From JALZHR01 sp036389695 (GTDB taxonomy: Bacteria; Acidobacteriota; Blastocatellia; Pyrinomonadales; Pyrinomonadaceae), in assembly GCA_036389695.1 (NCBI GenBank), contig DASVWG010000137.1, forward strand, positions 1 through 24,681: 24,681 bases of DNA, read 5' to 3'. Shown piece by piece: positions 7,070 through 13,684 of the stretch. The notes under the pieces were generated by a model. It was given only the letters and a program-made list of their open reading frames with translations, had not been told where the DNA came from and did not search any database. The position numbers and the translations under genes are program-made. Every line of letters starts with the position of its first letter. Within the stretch, counting starts at the first letter, position 1.

Positions 7070-7137
7070 GGGCGAATGCCGTGATGACTACATTTCTTTT
7101 GGTTAGAAAACGGCGGTCATTCCGATTTTTGTCGCCC
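7070..7137 (+). ncRNA. Y RNA 5, minimal form without tRNA module
   Basis: The 68-nt RNA has a terminal helix GGGCGA/TCGCCC (7070-7075/7132-7137). It has the conserved CGAATGCC-N8-TACAT and TTGTCG blocks. In the second helix N8 (GTGATGAC, 7081-7088) pairs with 7116-7123, with one mismatch and one G-U. The loop contains only a small TTTCT/AGAAA hairpin (7093-7097/7105-7109) and no T or D arm. It is the shortest of the six and resembles a bare Ro-binding stem. A run of three T residues follows the helix. Confidence 0.8.
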
Positions 7138-7146
7138 TTTGTTTGC

Positions 7147-7276
7147 GGGACGAATGCCAAAATGATTACATTCCAAACCTGAAAGGATGTAGCTTAAGGA
7201 GTAAAGCGCCGGTGATGAATCGGAGAAGCAGGTTCGAGTCCTGCCGTTTGTGAATCATTTTAATTCTTGTCGTCCT
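7147..7276 (+). ncRNA. Y RNA 6 with tRNA-like body in normal order
   Basis: The terminal helix GGACGA/TCGTCC (7148-7153/7270-7275, extended by a G-U) is followed by eight T residues. The second helix is a perfect 9 bp (7159-7167 with 7253-7261). Inside it CAAAC/GTTTG (7174-7178/7246-7250) closes a body with a D arm GCTT/AAGC (7192-7195/7204-7207, loop AAGGAGTA). An anticodon-like hairpin CCGGT/ATCGG (7209-7223) and a T arm GCAGG/CCTGC with loop TTCGAGT (7228-7244) follow. Unlike Y1-Y3, the order is D, anticodon-like, T, as in a real tRNA. It starts 10 nt after Y5. Confidence 0.82.
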
Positions 7277-7289
7277 TTTTTTTGAAAAG

Positions 7290-7331
7290 GAATGCCGCCG
7301 CTTTAAAAGTTCTTCGGGCATCGCTTTTTTT
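7290..7331 (+). terminator. Possible terminator after Y RNA 6
   Basis: ATGCC near 7292 can pair with GGCAT near 7318, with a bulged inner part, followed by a run of seven T residues (7325-7331). The stem is imperfect. It may serve as a second stop behind the T run at 7276-7283. Confidence 0.4.
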
Positions 7332-7407
7332 CCTGTATAAATTTTGTCGAAGCCGTCGTATAATACAGTTATTAAAAGCAGAAAAATGAATTCAGCAAGG
7401 GGGCGAA

Positions 7408-8472
7408 ATGATTGGAAAAACCGGGCGTTTCATCATAATTTTGACAATTTTACACGTGTGCTTCGGCGCGGCGTATGCGCAGGGGACGCGCGACCGGATA
7501 AGCGGAAACGCCTGTAATCCGTCGAACGGGCTGAACGGCGTTTATCGAATCGACGTCGACAGCAGCGACAGGCTTTATTCGGTTATCGAAGGCGCGACGA
7601 GCAACGTTCCGTATGGCGAGCAGCAGCAGTTTTTTACCGATTTGGCGGTGCGCCTGACGCCGCCCGACCTTTTGGCGATAGAGTGTCGCGGCAATCGCGT
7701 TTCGCTCGGTTCTTCGCGCGCGCCGCGCGTCGAATTTGTCGCCGACGGAATCACGCGCAACGTCCGCGCGACCGACGGCAGCGTGACGCGCTCGCGCATC
7801 GGGCTTGAGCGCAACAGCCTGACTTTTAGTTCCAATGGCGGCGGAAATGACAGCGTCAGCTTTACTTTCACGCCGCTCGAAAACGGCAGGCGAATGCGCG
7901 TCACGCGCCGCATTTCCGCCGCCGAGCTTATAGAGCCGGTCGTCATTCAAACCTTCTACGACAAAATTAACGACGTCGTGAGCTGGGACATTTACGGCGC
8001 GGAGCCGCTCGATAAACGGTTCGCCAAACAAACGGACGAAAAAACTCCGGCGACTATCAAAACGCGCACGCGGATTTCCTCTGACGGCGCAAATAACGAA
8101 GCCGGGACGCTGCGCGAAAGTCTCTCGCGCTGGATTGAAGCGACCAACGCGCGCAGCATCGAAAAACAGATGGCTTTTTATATGCCCGAATTAAAAGCGT
8201 TCTATCTCGCCCGCAATGCTTCCAAAACCGCCGTCCGCCAGGAAAAAACGCGCGCTTTCGCGGCGGCTAAATCCATCGACGTTCGCGCCGAAGAACCGGA
8301 AATTATTTTTCAAAACGGCGGGCGGATGGCGATAATGCGTTTTCGCAAAAAATACAATATCGAAAACGGCGCGCGCAGCCGTCGCGGCGAAGTCATACAG
8401 GAATTGCGCTGGCAGCAAACGAGCGCCGGCTGGAAAATTTTCAGCGAGCGCGACATCAAAGTTTTACGGTAA
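7408..8472 (+). CDS. Secreted protein with C-terminal NTF2/SnoaL-like domain
   Basis: The 354-aa protein has a signal peptide (residues 1-25, ending AYAQG). A middle region (about 30-200) is of unrecognised fold. The C-terminal part of about 120 residues begins LRESLSRWIEATNARSIEKQMAFYMPELKAFY in outline and ends GWKIFSERDIKVLR; this pattern is typical of NTF2-like or Cds6-type domains that follow enzymatic or binding modules in Acidobacteriota. GGGGG about 6 nt before the ATG can serve as ribosome site. It is monocistronic and converges on the kinase gene. The C-terminal call is moderate; the overall role is unknown. Confidence 0.75.
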   Translation: MIGKTGRFIIILTILHVCFGAAYAQGTRDRISGNACNPSNGLNGVYRIDVDSSDRLYSVIEGATSNVPYGEQQQFFTDLAVRLTPPDLLAIECRGNRVSLGSSRAPRVEFVADGITRNVRATDGSVTRSRIGLERNSLTFSSNGGGNDSVSFTFTPLENGRRMRVTRRISAAELIEPVVIQTFYDKINDVVSWDIYGAEPLDKRFAKQTDEKTPATIKTRTRISSDGANNEAGTLRESLSRWIEATNARSIEKQMAFYMPELKAFYLARNASKTAVRQEKTRAFAAAKSIDVRAEEPEIIFQNGGRMAIMRFRKKYNIENGARSRRGEVIQELRWQQTSAGWKIFSERDIKVLR

Positions 8473-8491
8473 ACGAGAGGTAAAAACCGAT

Positions 8492-8544
8492 AAGTGAGAA
8501 CTGAAAACCGGAATCTTTCGCTTCCCGGTTTTCAGTTCTCACTT
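8492..8544. terminator. Bidirectional hairpin between convergent genes
   Basis: A perfect 20-bp stem (8492-8511 with 8525-8544) has a 13-nt loop, placed 19 nt after one stop codon and 28 nt before the other. It is suited to ending transcription from both sides. Confidence 0.7.
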
Positions 8545-8572
8545 CTATAGTTCTCAGTTGTTTTAAAATGTT

Positions 8573-10303
8573 CTAAAACGGAAAAGTGTTTCTGTTTTGG
8601 CGACGACGGCGCTCTTCCCGGCGCTGGCGACGCCATTCGCGCCATTCTTCCTCGCTCATATCTTCGGGCGGCACGCGGCGCATTTGTTCGCGGCGTCCGC
8701 CTCTATCGTTGCGCTGTCCCGAAGGTCGTCCGGTAAAAACCGATTCGATGTCGGGAACCGGTTCGGATTCGACGCGCGTCGATGTTTGATTGCGTCGCGG
8801 CGATTCCGTGCGGCGCGCGGTTTGAACCGGACGTGAAGTTTCAGGCTCGACGTCAGGCTTCGGCTTTTCGACAGCTTCCGTTTTCGGAGCCGGTTCGTCG
8901 ACAGGTTCTTTCTTTCCGACGGTTTTTTCGATGGAAACAGGTTTTGTTTTAGCCTGTTCGACGTTTTCCGGCACAGGCGAATCGTTCACCGTTTCCGGTA
9001 CAGGCGAATCCAAAACGACGGCAGATTGCCCGTCAGATGAATTCGGCTGCCCGGTCGATTCAACCATCGGAAACTGATTCGCCGAACTCGCCCGATTAAT
9101 GAAATACGCCGCCGCCAAACCGACACAAATTATCAATATCGCTAAAGCCGCGAGCGGAAGCCGCGATTGATGGCGCGGCGGAGAAACTTTCGTCGCGATG
9201 TCGCCGACCACAATCGATTCCCGCGAGATTGGCTCGACCGGCAAAGCCGATTGAGCCTGCGGAAACGAAATTTCGTCGGCTATAAATCCATTATTTATAA
9301 GCGATTCGTTAGTTTCAAGCGGTTTATTAGCTTCAGCCGCGCCGAGTGAAATATTGGCGGCATCGGCGGCAAACGCTTCGAGAGCCGGAAAACCTTCCGT
9401 TTCCGGAGAGATTACGGCGGCATTTTCGATGGCGACCGGCGGCAAAATCTGTTCCGGCACAACTTCCGTTTCTTCGCCGAAAACACCGCTGGCGGCATTT
9501 TCCAGCGCGTGCCGCATCGCTTTCGCCGAGACAAAACGCCCGGCGGCATTGAGCGCCAGCGCCGTATTCAGAATGTTCGCGACGGCAGGCGGAACTTCTT
9601 TATTAATATCGCTGACGAGCGGAAGCGGGTCGGGATTTCCGACGATTATTTCGGAGGCGCGGGCGAGAACGTCAATCGGCGGTTTGCCGGTCAAAAGATG
9701 ATAGGCGGTCGCCGCCAGCGCGAAAAGGTCTGAGCGCGCGTCGGTTCCGGTTCCCTGAATTTGTTCGAGCGGCGAATACTTTCGGGAATAACCGAAGACG
9801 CTTTTCACGCCGGTCGTATTGTCGGATTTTAATTTCGCCAGTCCGAAATCGAGCAGAATGATGTCGCCGCGCGGCGTTATTTTCAGATTATGCGGCTTTA
9901 TATCGCGATGAATAATCGGCGGCTCCTGCGAATGCAGATAATCGAGCGCGTCGAGCAGGCTGTCCGTCCAGCGCAAAACGTCACGGACGGGAAACGCGCC
10001 TTCGCGCTTTAAAATCGCAAACAAATCTTCGCCCTCGATATACTGCATCACCAGAAAATGCCCGCCCGCTTCGGTGAAATAATCCGAAACGTGCGGCAAA
10101 ACCGGATGCAGAAGACTGTTCAGCAGGCGCGCCTCGCGCTCGAAAGCCTCGCCCAGTTCGTCGTTGCTGTAGAAGGTTTTCTTAATCGCCACGTAGCTAT
10201 CAAAACGCTGGTCGACGGCGAGATAAACCTCGCCCATACCGCCGACGCCGATTTGTTTTTCGATTAAGTAACGTTCCTGTAAGACTGTCCCGATTTCAAT
10301 CAT
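8573..10303 (-). CDS. Membrane Ser/Thr protein kinase
   Basis: The 576-aa protein has a complete Hanks-type kinase domain (residues 11-270): glycine loop GVGGMGEVY (19-27), Lys41, HRD at 132-134 with catalytic Asp134, and DFG at 152-154. A Glu/Ala-rich linker leads to one membrane helix (about 382-403). The outer tail has two near-identical repeats (DSPVPETVN, DSPVPENVE), Pro/Glu/Lys-rich sequence and a very Arg-rich C-terminus (RRREERRRRQNRN). No PASTA or TPR domain is seen. I chose the ATG at 10303 with GAGAGGA upstream; an in-frame ATG 44 codons earlier adds sequence with no homology to kinases. It is divergent from rtcB. Confidence 0.9.
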   Translation of the reverse strand: MIEIGTVLQERYLIEKQIGVGGMGEVYLAVDQRFDSYVAIKKTFYSNDELGEAFEREARLLNSLLHPVLPHVSDYFTEAGGHFLVMQYIEGEDLFAILKREGAFPVRDVLRWTDSLLDALDYLHSQEPPIIHRDIKPHNLKITPRGDIILLDFGLAKLKSDNTTGVKSVFGYSRKYSPLEQIQGTGTDARSDLFALAATAYHLLTGKPPIDVLARASEIIVGNPDPLPLVSDINKEVPPAVANILNTALALNAAGRFVSAKAMRHALENAASGVFGEETEVVPEQILPPVAIENAAVISPETEGFPALEAFAADAANISLGAAEANKPLETNESLINNGFIADEISFPQAQSALPVEPISRESIVVGDIATKVSPPRHQSRLPLAALAILIICVGLAAAYFINRASSANQFPMVESTGQPNSSDGQSAVVLDSPVPETVNDSPVPENVEQAKTKPVSIEKTVGKKEPVDEPAPKTEAVEKPKPDVEPETSRPVQTARRTESPRRNQTSTRVESEPVPDIESVFTGRPSGQRNDRGGRREQMRRVPPEDMSEEEWREWRRQRREERRRRQNRNTFPF

Positions 10304-10454
10304 TTGTTCGTCCTCTCCCCGTGACAGCAATTTTGATGCCTTTATTGAACTGCGCGTTGATACAAAAAATAAATGCGAAAATTCGTCACTTTCGGCGCTT
10401 ACCGATTGCGGCAGGCGGATTGCCTGAGCTTTCAACTTATATTTATCGAATTGT

Positions 10455-10460
10455 TATAAT
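10455..10460 (+). promoter_or_regulatory. Candidate -10 box of rtcB
   Basis: TATAAT lies 16 nt before the rtcB start codon, with GGAGG between them. This would give an almost leaderless short 5' end. No good -35 box is seen, and no sigma54 site of the RtcR-controlled kind was recognised in the 172-nt divergent region. Confidence 0.3.
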
Positions 10461-10475
10461 TTTACCGGAGGAAAT

Positions 10476-11654
10476 ATGCCATACAACAAACTAAACGTCA
10501 GCGGCGCGCAAGCCGATATTCTTTCGTGGGTCAACCACGAAATGTCTACTGACGAACACAATATGCTGCGCAACGTCTCGCGCCTGCCGTGTCTATATAA
10601 GCACGTCGCGCTGATGCCGGACGCCCATCTCGGCATCGGCTCGATGGTCGGCTCGGTCGTCGCGACCAAAGACGCCGTGATTCCGGCAACCGTCGGTGTC
10701 GATATCGGCTGCGGGATGATGGCGGTCAAAACGCCTTTCAAGAGTGCGATTCTCGAAGGCAAATTAAAGGATTTGCGTCACGAAATCGAACGCGCGATTC
10801 CCGTCGGCTTCAATGAGCACAAGGAAACCGACACGGATGCTGCGCGCTGGGAAGGCTGGGCGGAATTTGAACGGCTGCACAAAGGCGTGCATTATCGCAA
10901 AGCCAAAGCGATGAAGCAGATGGGCACGCTCGGCGGCGGCAACCACTTTTTGGAAGTTTGTCTGGATACCGAAGACAACGTCTGGCTGATGCTGCATTCC
11001 GGCTCGCGCAATATCGGGAACGAAGTGGCGAAACTGCATATCGAAACGGCGAAGCATCTGCACAAATTGTCGGAGCTGCCCGACCCGAATCTCGCCTATT
11101 TCGTTCAGGGAACCGAAGAGTTTGCCAACTACTGGCACGATTTGGAATGGGCGCAAGCCTATGCGATGAAGAATCGTGAAATTATGATGAAGCGGCTTTT
11201 GAAATCGTTTAACCGGATGTTCAACGACCAGAAAGAGTTTCGTCCGGAAATCACGGTCAACTGTCATCACAATTACGTCAGCCCGGAAGTGCATTTCGGC
11301 GAGAAGGTTTACGTCACGCGCAAAGGCGCGATTCGCGCCGACGCGGGAATGTACGGCATTATTCCCGGCTCGATGGGCGCAAAATCGTTCATCATCAAGG
11401 GCTTGGGAAATCCGCAGAGCTTCAATTCCTGCTCGCACGGCGCGGGACGAAAAATGTCGCGCACGGCGGCGAAAAAAGCGTTTTCGCGCGAGGATTTGGA
11501 GCGCCAGACGGCGGGCGTCGAATGCCGCAAGGACGCGGGCGTGATTGACGAAATCCCTTCGGCGTATAAAAACATCGACGAGGTGATGCGCAACCAGTCG
11601 GATTTGGTCGAAGTCGTCGCGCAGCTGAAACAGGTCGTTTGCGTGAAAGGATGA
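10476..11654 (+). CDS. rtcB: RNA-splicing ligase RtcB
   Basis: The 392-aa protein is full length for the E. coli-type RtcB family (about 400 aa). The metal and GTP site motifs are intact: VDIGCGM with Asp76 and Cys79, GGGNHF with His157, LHSGSRN with His174, NCHHNY with His264/265, and SCSHGAGR with His321 at the position of the guanylated histidine. RtcB joins 2',3'-cyclic phosphate or 3'-phosphate RNA ends to 5'-OH ends using GTP and Mn2+. GGAGG precedes the ATG. No archease or rtcA gene is in the window. The nearby Ro and Y RNA genes mirror the rsr-yrl-rtc groups known elsewhere, though here they are spread over 10 kb. Confidence 0.97.
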   Translation: MPYNKLNVSGAQADILSWVNHEMSTDEHNMLRNVSRLPCLYKHVALMPDAHLGIGSMVGSVVATKDAVIPATVGVDIGCGMMAVKTPFKSAILEGKLKDLRHEIERAIPVGFNEHKETDTDAARWEGWAEFERLHKGVHYRKAKAMKQMGTLGGGNHFLEVCLDTEDNVWLMLHSGSRNIGNEVAKLHIETAKHLHKLSELPDPNLAYFVQGTEEFANYWHDLEWAQAYAMKNREIMMKRLLKSFNRMFNDQKEFRPEITVNCHHNYVSPEVHFGEKVYVTRKGAIRADAGMYGIIPGSMGAKSFIIKGLGNPQSFNSCSHGAGRKMSRTAAKKAFSREDLERQTAGVECRKDAGVIDEIPSAYKNIDEVMRNQSDLVEVVAQLKQVVCVKG

Positions 11655-11659
11655 GCCGG

Positions 11660-11701
11660 GAAGGATGAGGGATTATTTTCCTCGTTTTCTCCTCGTCCTT
11701 C
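11660..11701 (+). terminator. Hairpin after rtcB
   Basis: GAAGGATGAGG (11660-11670) pairs with CCTCGTCCTTC (11691-11701), 11 bp with one G-U. It lies between rtcB and the next gene, 81 nt apart, without a T run, so partial read-through is plausible. Confidence 0.5.
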
Positions 11702-11734
11702 ACATTAAAAATTTAAGAAAATGAGGTGATAATA

Positions 11735-12193
11735 ATGAAACTCGCAGAAGCACTAATTTTAAGAGCGGATACTCAAAAACGCTTTCAACAACTGCAGCAA
11801 CGTCTGCTGAACAGCGCGAAAGTGCAGGAAGGTGACGAGCCGGCGGAAAATCCCGAAAAGCTTCTCAAAGAAGCGAATCAAACGGCGAACGAGCTGGAAA
11901 AATTGATTAAAAGAATCAATCAGACCAATTCCGAAACCGCTTTTACCAAAGGCAAAACTTTGACCGAGGCTCTGGCTGAAAGAGACGTTTTGCTTTTAAA
12001 ACGCAACGTTTACTTTAATCTGGCAAACTCGGCGGCGGTTTCGCAACAGCGTTACACGCGCTCGGAAATCAAGTTTGTCAGCACGGTCGATGTCGCGGCG
12101 ATTCAAAAGCAGGCTGATAAGCTTGCGCAGAATTACCGCGATTTGGACGCGAAAATTCAGGAACTGAATTGGAAAACCGATTTGGTCGAATAA
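11735..12193 (+). CDS. DIP1984 family protein
   Basis: The 152-aa, largely coiled-coil protein matches the DIP1984 family pattern: MKLAEAL at the start, LNSAKVQEGDEPAE, RINQTN, LTEALAERDVL, YTRSEIKFV, and the ending IQELNWKTDLVE. Members are known mainly from structural genomics, some under the name septicolysin, with no settled function. The ATG at 11735 has GAGGTG upstream; an in-frame GTG nine bases earlier is less likely. Its position right after rtcB and before a structured RNA hints at a link with RNA metabolism, which is inference from context only. Confidence 0.88.
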   Translation: MKLAEALILRADTQKRFQQLQQRLLNSAKVQEGDEPAENPEKLLKEANQTANELEKLIKRINQTNSETAFTKGKTLTEALAERDVLLLKRNVYFNLANSAAVSQQRYTRSEIKFVSTVDVAAIQKQADKLAQNYRDLDAKIQELNWKTDLVE

Positions 12194-12195
12194 TT

Positions 12196-12431
12196 TTGAA
12201 AGTCGGTAGCCGAAAACGTTTAAGGCGTGTCTGAAACCGCCAACTGGTTAAGTTGGATTTGCGATTAAAAACCGCATTCAATGGCAGCGTCGGGACAACG
12301 CTAACGGGTTCGAATCCCGCCACGCACAAATTATGTCCAGCAATGTCACAAGGGCATCGCGCACAGCGCATTGTAATTACCGTCAGGCAGATTAGACGCG
12401 TTTCGGCGAGGGTGGGAACGGGGATTTTCAA
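12196..12431 (+). ncRNA. Structured RNA with class-II tRNA-like body
   Basis: Two long-range helices enclose the region: TTGAAAG/TTTTCAA (12196-12202/12425-12431) and GCCGAAAACG with CGTTTCGGC (12209-12218/12399-12407, one bulged A). Inside, GCGTG/CACGC (12225-12229/12321-12325) closes a tRNA-like body. It has a D arm CCAAC/GTTGG with loop TGGTTAA (12240-12256) and an anticodon-like hairpin TGCG/CGCA (12260-12276). A long variable arm AGCGT/ACGCT (12286-12302) and a T arm CGGG/CCCG with loop TTCGAAT (12305-12319) complete it. A 3' domain has further hairpins. It lacks the Y RNA sequence blocks and I cannot match it to a known RNA class. It starts 3 nt after the DIP1984 stop codon. Confidence 0.55.
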
Positions 12432-12453
12432 GCTTTCCGAAAAGGAGAAAATT

Positions 12454-12492
12454 ATGAAACGAGAAACTTTACAAAACCGCGATTTTTATTAG
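12454..12492 (+). CDS. 12-codon ORF, possible leader peptide
   Basis: The ORF encodes MKRETLQNRDFY. AAAGGAG sits 6 nt before its ATG, a better ribosome site than many long genes here have. It is preceded by the structured RNA and followed directly by a 9-bp hairpin, then by the 268-aa gene 74 nt downstream. It could be a translated leader controlling that gene. No run of one amino acid points to classical attenuation. Coding is not proven. Confidence 0.4.
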   Translation: MKRETLQNRDFY

Positions 12493-12529
12493 GTGCGGAC
12501 GTAAAAGTTTAAATTTTTAGCGTCCGTGC
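12493..12529 (+). promoter_or_regulatory. Leader hairpin before the 268-aa gene
   Basis: GTGCGGACG (12493-12501) pairs with CGTCCGTGC (12521-12529) with two G-U pairs and an AT-rich loop that has its own short complementarity. It begins at the base after the stop of the 12-codon ORF. No T run follows, so a translational or processing role is more likely than termination. Confidence 0.45.
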
Positions 12530-12566
12530 AGAACTTAAACCTTAAACAATTTAAAGGAAATTTTGT

Positions 12567-13373
12567 ATGGACATTCAATTACTGGAAAAAAGATTCGCGC
12601 TGATTGGAGCCAGAGTGAAGCTGGAAATAATTCCCGCTCCGACGTGGCGCGCGCGTCCGGGAATCGACATCGGAAGCGATAAATCAGGCGAATTTTTTGA
12701 CATCAAGATTGCGAGCGGCGACCGGGTAAATTACGAAATCGTCGATTTGCAAAAAGATTTGCGTCATCTGCTTTTGATGGCGCGGCGCAATGAAAGCAAG
12801 GAAAAATTTCTTTGCGGTCACGACGAGCGTCACTGGTTTGTTTGCGCCGTTCCGGGCAAAAGCGTGACCAATGTCGAAAATGCGATGGAAGCTTTGCAGC
12901 CGACGTTTGTTCGCGAGCAGGTTTTCCGCAGAGTCAGGCGAATCAAAAACCGTTTCGAGCGTCGCAACGAGGCTTTCGTGCGACAGGGCGAATGGTTTTT
13001 CGTTCCTTTCCCCGAACTGGTTTCCAAAACCGGTTTCCGCAATCAAATTCATAAAAACGAGCCGCTGAGCCGCGGCTTCGGAAGCAAAGCGCACGTTTGC
13101 GAAGAAGTTTTCCGCAGTCGCGGCGAGCCGGTGATGGTTTGCACGCGTTATCCGACCGGCGTTTCGCTGAGGCGCTATAACGATATCGTGAAGCAAAATC
13201 CGAAGGCGAAAGCTTGGAGCTGGCAGTTGAGACAAATCAACGCGGCGGTTTACGCGCGCGGCACGGTGCGTCATCCCGACCACAAAACGATTTATCTGGA
13301 CGGCTGGCATCAGGTTTTTATGAATACTGAAAATGAAGCTCCCGGAATGCGCCACGTCGTATTTCTGGATTAA
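12567..13373 (+). CDS. Uncharacterised protein of the rtcB cluster
   Basis: I do not recognise a named domain in this 268-aa basic protein. Distinctive blocks are FLCGHDERHWFVCAVP (residues 81-96), an Arg-rich helix RRVRRIKNRFERR (121-133), GEWFFVPFPE (141-150), and near the C-terminus RGTVRHPDHKTIYLDGWHQVFMN (231-253, given as landmarks). His, Cys, Arg and Trp residues within these blocks look like a possible active or nucleic-acid-binding site. It has no signal peptide or membrane segment, so it is cytoplasmic. AAAGGAAA precedes the ATG. Its place behind rtcB, the DIP1984 gene and a tRNA-like RNA suggests a role in RNA handling; this is inference. Confidence 0.8.
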   Translation: MDIQLLEKRFALIGARVKLEIIPAPTWRARPGIDIGSDKSGEFFDIKIASGDRVNYEIVDLQKDLRHLLLMARRNESKEKFLCGHDERHWFVCAVPGKSVTNVENAMEALQPTFVREQVFRRVRRIKNRFERRNEAFVRQGEWFFVPFPELVSKTGFRNQIHKNEPLSRGFGSKAHVCEEVFRSRGEPVMVCTRYPTGVSLRRYNDIVKQNPKAKAWSWQLRQINAAVYARGTVRHPDHKTIYLDGWHQVFMNTENEAPGMRHVVFLD

Positions 13374-13380
13374 CCGAAAA

Positions 13381-13413
13381 GATGAGAGACCGAATTTCGA
13401 TTCATCTCTCGTC
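13381..13413 (+). terminator. Hairpin after the 268-aa gene
   Basis: GATGAGAGA pairs with TCTCTCGTC (9 bp, one G-U), 7 nt after the stop codon. It is followed by CTTTC rather than a clean T run. Confidence 0.45.
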
Positions 13414-13439
13414 CTTTCATCTTTCATCACTTTTATTGA

Positions 13440-13517
13440 GCATCGTTGGTCTAGTCCGGCTTAAGACCTCGGCTTGCCATGTCGAGAACATCGGTTCGAA
13501 TCCGATACGATGCTCCA
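13440..13517 (+). tRNA. tRNA-Gly (GCC)
   Basis: The acceptor stem is GCATCGT/ACGATGC, 7 bp. The anticodon loop TTGCCAT gives anticodon GCC. The T arm is ATCGG/CCGAT with loop TTCGAAT. The discriminator is T and CCA is encoded (13515-13517). The D arm has a short GTC/GAC stem with an enlarged loop. It looks like a normal functional tRNA. Confidence 0.92.
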
Positions 13518-13524
13518 CAACAAA

Positions 13525-13677
13525 GTCAGAACCGCCTGCAGTAGCGGGCGGTTTAAGAAAAGAGTCTCAAGTCTCAAGTTTAAATTCCCAGGCTAAAACA
13601 ATCGGCAAACTTGAGACCTGAGACTTGCGACTTGAGATTTTATAGTTCAACCATCCGCTACCGCAGATGGTTCTGAC
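13525..13677. repeat. REPIN-like element 2
   Basis: The arms are 13525-13556 and about 13646-13677, inverted copies of the GTCAGAACCGCCTGC unit with a few substitutions. The spacer holds a second inverted repeat built from TCTCAAGTCTCAAG-like words (around 13563-13580 and 13609-13640). It begins 7 nt after the tRNA-Gly CCA. Confidence 0.85.
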
Positions 13678-13684
13678 TTTTCTC

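Noticed and set aside
7281..7335. A seventh Y RNA beginning GGAATGCC
   Set aside because: It lacks CGA before ATG, the TACAT block and the TTGTCG 3' strand; it fits a terminator-like hairpin better.
10304..10435. 44-residue N-terminal extension of the membrane kinase
   Set aside because: The kinase fold begins right after the ATG at 10303, which has a GAGAGGA ribosome site; the extension has no recognisable content.
11518..11530. CGAATGCC match inside rtcB
   Set aside because: It encodes conserved RtcB residues and lacks TACAT and the 3' strand.
12196..12492. tmRNA (tRNA-like body followed by a short peptide ORF)
   Set aside because: There is no tmRNA-type 5' sequence, the ORF does not end in LAA-like residues, and the tRNA halves are not split around the ORF.
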